Shown here piece after piece: positions 1 through 9,905 of a stretch of 64,000 bases of DNA. The notes under the pieces are model-generated. The model was not told the origin of the DNA and made no database searches. It saw nothing but the letters and a program-made list of their open reading frames with translations. A program made the position numbers and the translations under genes. Source of the DNA: Eucalyptus grandis. Its lineage: Eukaryota > Streptophyta > Magnoliopsida > Myrtales > Myrtaceae. How positions within the stretch are numbered: position 1 is the stretch's first letter; every line of letters begins with the position of its first letter. The stretch spans positions 46,916,112 to 46,980,111 of the forward strand of contig NC_052613.1 in NCBI RefSeq assembly GCF_016545825.1, in the 5' to 3' direction.

Positions 1-792
1 TATTTGTGTCAATTTAGTCTTAAACTTTTTTTGTGCAAATTTAGTTATAAACATTTTTACGTTGTGCTAATTTAATTATTTCCGGCCAATTTTAACTGGA
101 TTTTGCTGACTAGACCCTAGCTGATTGACATTGACAACTTTTAATAATATTTTAATTTTTTTATTCTTTTTCTTTCTCTTTATTCCTTCTCCTCCTCCTT
201 TCTCCAGCTGGTTGCCGGACCTCGGCGACCGGCCAGAGGCGACGGCCGGCAAGGTCGAGGTCGACCTTGCTAGCCACCTCACTAGTGGCCGCAAGGGCGA
301 GCCTCGCCCGCCTGGCACAAGGCTGCCCTTGAGGCCTAGGCGGTGAGGCCAGCTCAAAGCGCGATGTTGGCCTCACATCGATCTGGCAGGGCTCGCCCTC
401 GTCGAATTTGGCGAGGGTCGAGCCTTGCCCATGATCGGCAAGGGCGAGCCTCGCCAGCCCGGTGCAAGGCCAGCTCGAGGCCGCCCTCGCAACCACTAGC
501 GAGGTGGCTGGCGAGGTCAAGGTCAACCTTGCCGGCCGTTGCCTCTAGCCAGTCGCCGAGGTTTGGTGACCGACTGGAGGAAGGAGGAGGAGAAGGAAAA
601 AAAAAAATTAAAATATTATTAAAAATTGTTCACGTCAGCATCGATGAAACCACGTAAGCCGGCCGGCGTCCACTTAGCAAAATCAGGCCAAAATTGACTG
701 GAAATGACTAAATTGGCACAACGTAAAAATGTTTAAAACTAAATTGACACAAATACAAAATGTTTATGACTTTTTTTTTAACACTTTTCCCA
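1..792. mobile_element. MULE-like fold-back MITE (left end cut by window edge)
   Basis: Long imperfect terminal inverted repeats are visible. The left arm at 1-165 reads as the reverse complement of the right arm at about 610-792, and both contain 'caatttagt' and 'taataatattttaa' tracts. The right end finishes in 'cacttttccc', the same end seen on the complete copy at 27253-27833. The centre (about 200-580) is GC-rich and made of inverted GGCGAGCCTCGCC-like words, so it should fold into a hairpin. No transposase is present, and the ORFs across the core are by-products of GC content. Related copies lie at 27253, about 41640, 13728 and 13110. Assignment to Mutator-like elements rests on the 9-bp target duplication of the 27-kb copy. 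Confidence 0.7.
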
Positions 793-1400
793 TTTACTCT
801 TAAAGTTGAGGAGTTGGAGATCCGTTCTCCAGAAATTATCATTAACACCCCGGAAAAAAGCAGAGTGAAATCCATCCTTCCCTTAACGAAAGATGAAAAT
901 TGGGGAAAATTATTAGGTGCTTTCGGAGCGTGCACAGACTAATCGTGAAGTAAAATTCTTAGAAACGATCATGGGAAGTCAATTTAATAATACAGTTTTT
1001 GGAGCATTTAGGAAAGATAATTTCTTTATTACTTTGATTTTTATTTCTTTTTGCACGATTGAAATTCTTTTAGTAGCAGATAGGATGCTTGTAAAATTCT
1101 TTCCATAAAAGCTTGAGGTTGGAAACCCATTTTAAGTTTGACTGTGATTTATCGTCTATAATTTATAGTTGGCCATCTAAATTCGCATAGACATGGAAGA
1201 ATAATATTTGCATTTATAGTAAGATAATCTTTAACACCAGAACTCATAATTCGAAGCTTAGATAACTATCCCTTTGAGTTATGGCTGCTAGCCTCTATGC
1301 CACGGGTCATAAACAAGGCTTATATTGTGTCGCTTGTGTGTTATGCTAATATTAAGTCCTTGAATCAACTATGTGACTAAGTTAGCCAAAAGAAAATTAT
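793..1400. other. Unannotated AT-rich spacer
   Basis: No coding region, RNA gene or repeat structure that I recognise. The small ORF at 917-1108 has no recognisable domain, and base composition resembles the surrounding intergenic DNA. Confidence 0.5.
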
Positions 1401-1404
1401 GATT

Positions 1405-2235
1405 AAGATTTTATTTGTTTCATGAAAAATTTGATATTTTTGGAAAAAAATTTAAGAAGTAATTTTCTAAAAATAGGCAATATTTTCTAGTTATTTGAAG
1501 TGGAGATATCTTGTGCCGTTTGAAAAGGAAAACTTATTTTTATTTTCTTACATATACATGTACCATCCAAGTGCTAGTTAGTGATTTTGACATGGGCAAC
1601 CCAAGAACTGAGCATAGATACCAAGGTCTCGAGCCTAGTCTCCGTGGACCTTAACTCGGCCTCGTTGGACCCAAGCCTGAGCGTTAAGGAGCCGGGCAAG
1701 AGCACTAGTCCCATGTCCAAATAAGTTGTGCTCGAGATCTTAATGCCTATGCCCAAGTCCTTAATGCCTAGGTCTGCACCTGTCGAGGCAAGGCAATGGA
1801 GGCCCAAGACCCAGCCTCTATGGACCAAGGCCCAACCTCTGTGAATTGGGCCTAGCCTCCAATGTCTCGAACTTGGGCATCCAAGTCCTAAGCCGGTGTC
1901 TTGGACCTAACCTTTGTGGACTCAAACCTAGCATTGAGGAACAAGGCACTAACATCGGGATCCTAGGCCCAGCCTCTTTGGACTCAGGCCTACTGCCAAG
2001 GACTTGAGAATGGACGTTGAAATTCCCATACCCAAGCGCAGAGTCTCTAAGAAAAGTACTGACATCTAGTTATATTAATGATTTCTGATTTTTGAAAGAG
2101 AATCATTTTTTTTTTTTCTGAATTTAAGTATAGATTTTCGGTCAATTCATTTTCTTAAGCAATTTAAACATAAGAAAATGAAGAAAATACTTTTTTCAAA
2201 GAAAATTCTACAAAACAAACGAAACCTGGGAAAAA
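1405..2235. mobile_element. Fold-back element with GC-rich, degenerate repeated core
   Basis: An AT-rich left arm (about 1405-1560, starting near 'atttgtttcatgaaaaat') is mirrored by a right arm (about 2080-2235, ending near 'aacaaacgaaacc'). The middle, 1590-2030, is a degenerate repeat of phrases such as 'gcccagcctctatggacc' and 'ggcctagcctcc', with no open frame of interest. An element of similar architecture lies at 44730-45510. No target duplication was identified, because the right side abuts the viral insertion. Confidence 0.45.
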
Positions 2236-2301
2236 GCATTATATATATATACTCTATACTTTCTTGTTCTCTCATATAGTACTCCGATCCTAACCCCTTT
2301 A

Positions 2302-2314
2302 TGGTATCAGAGCC
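2302..2314 (+). promoter_or_regulatory. tRNA-iMet primer-binding site of the pararetrovirus
   Basis: TGGTATCAGAGCC matches the complement of the 3' end of plant initiator tRNA-Met. This is the primer used by caulimovirids and by many plant LTR elements. It lies about 180 bp before the first viral reading frame. No LTR structure flanks it, which favours a pararetrovirus over an LTR retrotransposon. Confidence 0.85.
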
Positions 2315-2483
2315 AGTAGGAAAGTATAGATAGTCTTTGTAAGAACATACACATAGATCGAGAGCCATTCGTTGGCATCCTTCTTGTTTCTACAGAGTGG
2401 TCCAGCCGTAAGTCCCCGAGTGGCAGTTAGACCGTTGGTTTAGCTCAGTAACGGTTCAAGAAGGAACAGTTCCGATCTTAAGT

Positions 2484-3977
2484 ATGAGCTTACATAGAAG
2501 ATCTACATCTTCCTCTAGTTCTTTATCACAAATGGACTCAGATCCAAGTCCTATACATCGAGAAGAAGTAAGGATAGAAGATTTCAACAAATCTATAGAA
2601 AATTGGGAAATTCCTAAAATACAGCTTAAGGAAATATACAAGCAATCAAAATTGAAGTTTTTCAAAAATCAGACTATGTCATAACTACTGAAGAAAGAGA
2701 TGTTCCTCTTTCTAATTCTTATGAAAAAAAAAATACATCTTTTGAACAAAGAGTCCATTTAAAAGCATAAACAAAAATACAACTACATTCATATAGGACT
2801 AGTCCAAGTAGGAGTCAAACCTCTTACTAAAGAAGGCCTTAATACTTCCATTCTCTTAGTCTTACGTGATGCACGTCTTTTAAACTATGATGAATCCATT
2901 CTTGGTACTGTAGAGACAAGTCTCTGCAAAGGACCCATACATTTTGACTGTTACCCCAATTTTTTTGTATCTCTCAAAGATAAGAACATTCTTAGAGCCC
3001 TCACACTCCAAATCAAAACCCATAATTACAACGTAGCAGATTGATCTATTCCTCTAGCTCTTGTCTATAGAATTCATTATAAAGCCATGACCTCCGCTTT
3101 TGGAGAAAATGCTTTCAAACATAGTCCACAGGGAGAAACACTCCTTCTCCAAACTGACATTTCTAGAGCAAATACTACAATTCCTAGGTCTATTAATTGG
3201 AACCAAGTTACTTTACCAGAACAATGGGAATTAGAAAACCAAATTCCCCAACAAGTTGTTCAAAATACAGATCCTATTAATGTCATTCAACATCCAGAAG
3301 GAAAAGTGACCATTAGATTTCCTAGAAGATCATTCGATTCAAGATCTAGTCCTTCCTTTCATAATTCCTACACGAGGTCCATAGATCTTAATCCTAATCT
3401 TCCTCCTATAATCACCATTCCTCCTAGTACGCATAGAAACACTCCTCCTCCTAGTATACAAAGAGACACCCCCACACGTGCCACAACACCTTCACCTCCT
3501 TCCACTAGTAGAGGTAATCATGAGACACCTCTTGAACCAGAAATTAGTGGTTTAGATAATAGATCAGGGATTTCCAGGCCAGTTTATCAACAAAACCAGC
3601 CTGAACCAGTTCTAGAAAATACTGATTCTCCTCATCATTCTCCTACTTATTCGCAAATAATAGATGCCGAGCTTAATGTCTTAGAAAACATTTTGAGCCA
3701 AACAAAGCTTTTCTTAATAAAGAATTTAATTCTGAAAACAACAAACAAATCAGAATGGTTCTTCAAAACCTTTGCTGATAAAGCAAAAGACATCAAACAA
3801 AAATATTACGACTACATATATGAATATGAAGTTCATATATTTTTCTTTGATTGGTTAGAAGAACAATTCCTCGAACCAAAAGAAATAATTGTTTTAGATC
3901 ATCATTACAAGTGGAAACTTGATAATGGTGAAACCATAGAATCTAATCATCCACCCCTTAGGAGAATAAAAATTTAG
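2484..3977 (+). pseudogene. Viral movement-protein region (30K superfamily), broken
   Basis: This is the N-terminal part of the viral polyprotein. It starts with a short Ser/Asp-rich leader (ATG 2484). The conserved 30K-type movement core follows at about 2790-3086, recognisable by 'LGTVETSLCKGP', 'CYPNFFVSL' and the downstream 'LALVYRIHYKA'. From about 3400 to 3660 the sequence becomes a Pro/Ser/Thr-rich linker, then an acidic and aromatic segment to 3977. In caulimovirids this domain forms tubules and moves virus through plasmodesmata. Breaks: TAA at 2682, a frame change near 2665 that reverts near 2770-2790, TGA at 3042 and TAG at 3975. Reading resumes in the same frame after each nonsense codon, so these are decay in place. 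Confidence 0.8.
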
Positions 3978-5627
3978 CATGGAGATAGCGAGGTTACAGC
4001 CACTCCTTTTAGGCTTCCAGACAAAGGAGACTCTCTATACACCTACAAAGTTATTGAACAAAACAATTTTACTAATCAACATTTAGTAACCTTAGGAAAA
4101 CAATTGAATAGAATAGAATCCACCATCCAGAATCCTACTTAGCTTATTACACCACAAATTGATACTCTCAAAAAACCCATTTTTAAAGCCTTTGAATTTC
4201 CAAAAAATCTTAGCCCAGAATTTGCCAAAGCTATAGAACAAAAGAAAAAACTCTTAGGAAAATCAAAGTTAGAACCTGATCCTATACTAGACACTCCTAA
4301 ATTCCAGAGTCTTATCATTAAAGACACTCCAGACCAACCCACTATTAGCACCCTAACCAAACACTCTAGTAATTCCGATACTGAGTCAGTCACTGAGATT
4401 AACAGACTCAATTGGAGACAACCTCAGAAGCTTTATTATAGCAGAGCTACCCCACCAGATATTGCCCAAGAAGAATCATCGCAAAAAATACAGAATAAAT
4501 ACTCTCCTGACGCCATCTATGAATGGAACATTGATGGTGTTGTTGAAACCAATATTATGAACATTCTTAACAACATGGTCATGTTTGCTAATGTCTACAA
4601 AACCCAGCAAGATGTTTCTGACCATGCTGTTGCTAATCTTTTAGTAGCAGGATTTACTGGACAACTAAAAGATTGGTGGGATAATTACCTGACAGATGAA
4701 CAAAAAACACAAATTTTAACTGCTTATAAGGTAGATGATTTTGGTCAACGCATGGATGATGATCAAGGATATCTCATCCAAGATGCCGTCAATACCCTTA
4801 TCTATTCCATTTCACAGCACTTCGTAGGAGATCCTTCACATATTAGGGATAGAAACCAAGATCTCATTTCCAATATGTATTGCAAATCCTTAGGAAGATT
4901 TAGAGAATACAAAGAGCTTTTCTTTCAAAGGGTTCTTATTAGACCCGACTGCAATCAACCCTTTTGGAAAGAAAAATTCTTAGCAGGTTTACTTCAGATT
5001 ATAGGAGACCAAGTTAGAGATAAAATTAGAGAAGAATACAACGGTCAAATTCCTTATGATATCCTTTCTTATGGAGAAATAGTCTCTTATGTTTATAGAC
5101 AAGGAACACAAATGTGTAATACTATCAAATTACAAAGACAACTCAAGGAAGAACAATTCCTCACCAATAGGAGTCTAGGAGATTTTTGTGCTCAATATGA
5201 CCCATCTTATAATGAAAAAACAAAAACAAAATGTAAGGGAACTTGTCCTCCCGAGAAAGAAACAAAAAAATATCGCAACAAACCTCAACCTCGTAGGAAT
5301 AACCAAAGACACCAGAATAACCAAAATAGGACTCACACTGATAAGAAAATTTTTAAAGACATTAAGTGCTACTCTTGTGGTAGAAAAGGTCATATTTCAA
5401 AATACTGTGGGATTAACAAAAAATTGAATGAGCTTTCTTTAGATGACAATACTCTTAACCAGTTAAATAACATCTTCATAGAAAATGATGATACTTCTTC
5501 TGATGAACTTCTTGAGGAAGAAGGTCTTCAGATCAATGAAATAGATTCCTCTTCAGATTCCGAATATGAAGACGCTTCTCCAGAAAAACCCATTCCTGAA
5601 GTAAACGTCTTAACAAAAGAAGAATAA
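3978..5627 (+). pseudogene. Viral coat-protein region with CCHC zinc knuckle, broken
   Basis: It continues in the same frame as the movement region, with an in-frame TAG at 4140. The open stretch 4557-5627 holds the capsid-like core ('DWWDNYLTDEQK') followed by a basic Lys/Arg/Asn-rich tract. A clear zinc knuckle CX2CX4HX4C (CYSCGRKGHISKYC) is encoded at 5367-5408. An acidic Ser/Asp/Glu tail ends at TAA 5625, where a related intact virus would be expected to read on into the protease. In caulimovirids this region packages the genome, and the knuckle and basic tract bind nucleic acid. Confidence 0.8.
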
Positions 5628-6317
5628 TTCCTTCTCAGCACTGCTGACAAAATACTTGACCCTGAAGCCAAAAAAGAATACTTAGATAGACTACACTCTT
5701 CTATGAATATTACTTCCAAGCCTAATACTTCCTACAATCTTAAAGACATTCTGAATAGAAACAAAAAACCCCAGTCCAGACCTATAAATATTAATGACCT
5801 CCAAAACGAAATAAAACAACAAAAGTTAGAAATACAAGCCTTGAAAGAGACTCAATTAGAAATGAAACAGGAAATTTCTGATATAAAGTCTCTTGTCATA
5901 AAAGGAAAAACAAAACTTGATGACCAAAATGAAATCATTAGTACCCCAGACATCTCTGATCCAGCCTTTCTTATGTTGTTAACAGAAATAACATCTAGAA
6001 AATGGATAATAAATATTAAGATAAAAATCAATAATGAGTATATTATTGAAACAACAGCACTCTTTGATACATGGGCCGACCTCAATTGTATCAAGGAAGG
6101 CTTTGTTCCAACAAGATACTTTGACAAAACTTCTGAATCCTTAAAATCAGCCTCAGGAGACAAACTGAATATACAATACAAGTTACCCGAAGCCCTAATA
6201 ATAAAAGACCAAATGTCTTACAAAACATCTTTTCTTTTAGTTAAAAACATGAGGCAACAGGTTATCCTTGGAACACCTTTTATACAATTAATCCAACCCT
6301 TTACTGTTACTAATTAA
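5628..6317 (+). pseudogene. Viral aspartic protease region, active site altered
   Basis: It follows the coat region in the same frame after the TAA at 5625. It begins with a heptad-like coiled-coil segment (about 5790-5900, rich in Leu, Glu, Lys and Gln) and then a retropepsin-like fold. The catalytic motif, normally D-[ST]-G-A in this family, reads D-T-W-A at 6066-6077, and a later 'VILGTPF' supplies the flap/ILG region. The tryptophan at the invariant glycine should abolish activity. An in-frame TAA at 6315 separates the protease from the reverse transcriptase. The product would have cleaved the viral polyprotein. Confidence 0.75.
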
Positions 6318-7935
6318 GGTATCGAAACTCATGCTTTAAACAAAAAAATCACCTTCAATTTCATAACAAAACCACAGAAAAGAAGTCTTAATATTCTACA
6401 AGAACATTCCATTTCAGAAATAAATTGCCTTATAAAAGACAAAGAAAACCAGCTTGAATTTTTAAAAGAAGATTTAGAATTCAAAAGGATAGAAGAAAAT
6501 CTTTTGAAACCAAAAATTGTAGAAAAGATTGCTTCCTTACAAAAGCACATAGAGAAAACCATATGCTCTACCTTACCCAATGCCTTTTGGGAAAGAAAGA
6601 AGCATATTGTAGACCTACCTTATGAACATGATTTTTCTGAAAACAAAATTCCTACCAAAGCTCGCCCAACACATATGAACCAAGAAGTTTTAAAATTTTG
6701 TCGAGCAGAAATACAAGATCTTTTAAATAAAAAACTCATAAGAAAAAGTCAATCACCTTGGAGTTGTTCTGCTTTCTATGTCAATAAAAATGCTGAACTA
6801 GAAAGAGGAGTTCCTAGATTAGTTATTAATTATAAACCTCTTAATACAGCCCTTAGATGGATAAGATACCCTATACCTAATAAAAAAGATTTACTAAACA
6901 GACTTTGTAGATGAAAATATTTTCTAAATTTGACATGAAATCAGGATTTTGGCAAATATAAGTCAGTGAAAAAGATAAATACAAGACAGCCTTTACTGTA
7001 CCTTTTGGCCAATATGAATGGAATGTTATGCCATTCGGCCTCAAAAATGCCCCTTCAGAATTCCAAAGAATTATGAACGAGATTTTCAATCCCTATTCAG
7101 ATTACATCATAGTTTATATAGATGATGTTCTAGTATTCTCTTCCAATATAGAACATCATTTCAAACATTTATCTACTTTCATAAAAATAATCATACAAAA
7201 CGGTCTTGTAGTCTCTCCTACTAAAATTGCACTCTTCAAGACCAAGGTTAGATTTTTAGGTCATTACATCCATTTAAGCACCATCACTCCCATAGAAAGA
7301 TCAATCTCTTTTACTGATAAATTCCCAGATGAGATTAAAGACAAAACTCAATTACAAAGGTTTTTTGGTAGTCTCAATTATATTTTAGATTTCTTTCCCA
7401 ATATAAATATCCTTTGTAAACTTTTACATCAAAGGTTACGAAAGGATCCTCCTCCATGGACCTCTGTCCATACAGACATTGTCAAACAAATAAAAATGCA
7501 TGTGAAAGATATACCATGCTTACATCTTGCTGACCCTTCCACTTTCAAAATAGTAGAAACAGACGCGTCAGAATTAGGATACGGTGGCATTCTCAAACAA
7601 GTCAATAACAACAAAGAACAAGTTATTCAGTTTATATCAAAACATTGGAATTCCACTCAACAAAATTATTCGACAATCAAAAAAGAAATACTTGCTATAA
7701 TTTTATCTATATCAAAATTCCAAGGAGATTTATTAAATAAAAAATTTCTCTTGAGAATTGATTGCAAATCAGCCAAAGACATTTTACAAAAAGACGTTTT
7801 AAATGTTGCATCAAAACAAATTTTTGCCAGATGGCAAGCCATACTTTCAGTTTTTGATTTTGACATTGAATTTATAAATGGTTCTTCAAATTCATTACCG
7901 ATTTTCTCACAAGAGAATTTTACGGGGGATATCAA
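6318..7935 (+). pseudogene. Viral reverse transcriptase / RNase H region, broken
   Basis: RT fingers and palm motifs are visible in order: 'GVPRLVINYKPLN' (about 6810-6850), 'FDMKSGFWQI' (6932-6961), 'FGLKNAPSEFQRIMN' (about 7034-7078) and the polymerase box YIDD (7115-7126). RNase H follows from about 7550 with 'TDASELGYGG', a catalytic Glu in 'KKEILAI' and Asp in 'RIDCKSAK'. Breaks are a frame change near 6900 with TGA at 6912, and TAA at 6959 inside the 'FWQI' motif region. From 7028 the frame is open through the RNase H and into the next module. In caulimovirids this enzyme copies the pregenomic RNA into DNA. Confidence 0.9.
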
Positions 7936-9343
7936 TATGCCAAGATCCAAAAAAGACAAAGACAAAGGCAAAGGCAAAGCCACCGCCGAACCCTCCAATA
8001 CACCACCAAAGTCGAAAGGCTTAACATCTATCAAGAAATGGCTTGAAATGGCAGAAAACAACCAGACATTCATACACCAAACACCTTTGAAACACACATC
8101 ACCTGATCCCATGTTAGCCTTTAATCAGCTAGCTGACATGATACCAAAAGAAACCATTTTATTACTTGCACAGTCTATACAAAACAAGACAAAGAAAGAG
8201 TCATCCAATGCCATCGAGGTAAGCAACAATCCTTCCCCGCTGGTTACACAAAAACCAGCAGAATACAAAAAAAATTCGAATGAGGTGGTTATTAGGCCAC
8301 AGGCAACCCCTCAATCTCAAAAATCAAAATTTTTCCCTAAAACATCATTTAAAAAAATATTGACTGTAGAAGATGGATTCTTCGATGAAGATCCAATCAA
8401 ATTTGCAAAAAACATCTTTCCAAAAAACTGGTTATTCAAACCACACAATACAAACAAAACCCTTACTTATTATGAGCAAATTCTAGTGGAGACGGAATCA
8501 GCAAGATTTACCCATTTTGCTGACAAAAACAATACAGAAAACATTCTATACTCCACTATATCCATCAGTAAAGTCATACACCCCTCACACTAGGGAGCCT
8601 CACCTTATACACCCAGAAAATTCCAAACCAGACTTACCCAAAGCCTACCATATTCTTCCTCATACACCTACTGGGACTACCAACAAGCTTGGTGGAACGT
8701 TTTCTTCAGACAAAATATAAATTTCCAACACACCTGGTTGTTATTTTTCAAAAATAACTTCCTAAGACAAAGCCTACCAAATTGGTTTGACTCCTGGTGG
8801 GATCTCTTTGGTCATTTAGACATAATCCTACACCTCACAGTCAAACAAGGTTATAAGGTTTTTAGTGAATACTTCGTACCAACACCACATGATATAAGGT
8901 TCCCATGCCTTATGCATTTCTTTATAATATTTAGAATCTCTTGGGTAACACTCGGGAATTTGAATACAATACATCCACAAAACCCGGGGTACCGCTTATT
9001 GTCCGAAAATACAAAACAAAATGGTGGGATGGATTCAAACACCATGAACAAGGATCCGAAGCTGCGGTTAGAACATGGCTAAAACAGCCAGAAAAACATG
9101 ATAAACTTAGTCCCATCAAAAATATCCTTTTTACAGGAAAAATCCATGGCAAGTGCAGCACTTGCTGCAGTCCAGAGCAAAGAGGAATACTGTAACATCT
9201 TCAGGACAATGCTATCGGAAGCGGAAAAATCACAATGTGGATCTTCCAAATCTCAAGACAATACAGACGAATCCTCACAGTCCCATCACAGTGGAAACAC
9301 CAATGAAGACGACTGCTACGGGATCAACCTAGACAGAGATTAA
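7936..9343 (+). pseudogene. Viral downstream module of unknown function, in frame with RNase H, broken
   Basis: It starts at a Met (7936) followed by a strongly basic Lys/Asp/Gly tract and is read in the same frame as the RNase H with no stop between them. It continues to TAG 8591 and then, in the same frame, through an aromatic-rich block (about 8660-8820: 'YWDYQQAWWNVFF', 'LPNWFDSWWDLFG'). The frame then changes near 8940 (new segment 'TKWWDGFKHHEQGSEAAVRTWL') and again near 9100. The final Ser/Gln/Asp-rich tail stops at 9341-9343. Some caulimovirids carry an extra ORF of unknown role at this place. I cannot tell whether this was a separate gene or a true extension of the polyprotein, and I assign no function. 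Confidence 0.6.
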
Positions 9344-9407
9344 ATTCAAGACATCACATGCCGACACTGTTACGAGCGGCGCAAAGGCTATACATCGTAG
9401 CATACAC

Positions 9408-9496
9408 TATTCACTGTTCACTATTCACTTACACTGTTCACTCAGTACTGTTCACTTTACACTGTTCAGCACTGTAGCACTTTCACTGTAGCACCC
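9408..9496 (+). promoter_or_regulatory. Repeated ACTGTTCAC-type array upstream of the viral TATA box
   Basis: Within about 90 bp the words CACTGTTCA (four times, allowing one TACTGTTCA), CACTATTCAC (twice) and CACTGTAGCAC (twice) recur just above the TATA box. Position and repetition suggest an enhancer-like block. Known caulimovirid promoters carry activator repeats here, but I do not recognise this particular motif. Confidence 0.55.
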
Positions 9497-9497
9497 T

Positions 9498-9505
9498 TAT
9501 AAATA
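9498..9505 (+). promoter_or_regulatory. TATA box of the pararetroviral pregenomic promoter
   Basis: TATAAATA lies after the last viral coding module and before a CT-rich leader (about 9549-9610). This is the expected place for the single strong promoter that makes terminally redundant pregenomic RNA. The leader continues to about 9850 and would have wrapped round to the primer-binding site at 2302 in the circular genome. Confidence 0.75.
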
Positions 9506-9855
9506 CACCCTCTCTGCATAGAAGAAGGGGGCTCGAAATTTTCCAGATTTCTCTCTTCTTCTTCTCCCTCTCTCACTTGTAACCCATCATCTCTTCCATC
9601 TCCATCCTCATCTCTTCCATCTCCAAGCTCTCTTACCTTGTATCCCCGGTTTCAAAGTAAGTTAGTTTTTCATACACATAGTTTTATACGGGGTTACCAA
9701 CTTACATGATAGTTGGTTAACCATTTCTTGTAATACAAACATCAATACTCCCTGGAGTGCGGATTACCGCCCTAGTGGATGACTTGATGCTTTAGTTTCT
9801 GCATCTTTCAATACATGTAATTTCAGCTTTTCAGCTTTATAATACAAGTTCATAC

Positions 9856-9858
<3 letters not shown>

Positions 9859-9888
<30 letters not shown>

Positions 9889-9905
9889 TGTATGTATGTA
9901 TGTAT
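9859..9905. repeat. (TATG)n microsatellite at the right viral boundary
   Basis: About eleven uninterrupted TATG units. They mark the change from viral leader to AT-rich host DNA. Confidence 0.95.

Larger units (their letters stand above)
2236..9905 (+). mobile_element. Endogenous pararetrovirus (Caulimoviridae), near full length, decayed
   Basis: The order is the standard one for a plant pararetrovirus: tRNA-iMet primer-binding site (2302-2314), movement protein, Pro/Ser-rich linker, coat-like region, CCHC zinc knuckle, aspartic protease, reverse transcriptase, RNase H, a further module of unknown function, then a TATA promoter (9498-9505) and CT-rich leader. The span of about 7.6 kb fits one whole genome opened near the primer-binding site. 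The main frame is interrupted by nonsense codons at 2682, 3042, 3975, 4140, 5625, 6315, 6912, 6959 and 8591, and by frame changes near 2665-2790, 6900, 8940 and 9100, so this copy is defective. The left boundary lies at an (AT)n tract (2239-2251) and the right at a (TATG)n tract (9859-9905). The genus is not resolved: one long polyprotein plus a downstream module would fit florendovirus- or tungrovirus-like lineages. Confidence 0.9.

Noticed and set aside
161..657. Overlapping ORFs of 70-120 codons on both strands in the GC-rich core of the first element
   Set aside because: They exist on both strands in several frames, encode low-complexity Arg/Ala/Pro text, and lie in the self-complementary core of a MITE.
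2430..2460. tRNA-like phrase 'ggtttagctcagtaacggttc'
   Set aside because: It has no acceptor stem, anticodon arm or full T-arm, and lies in the viral leader.
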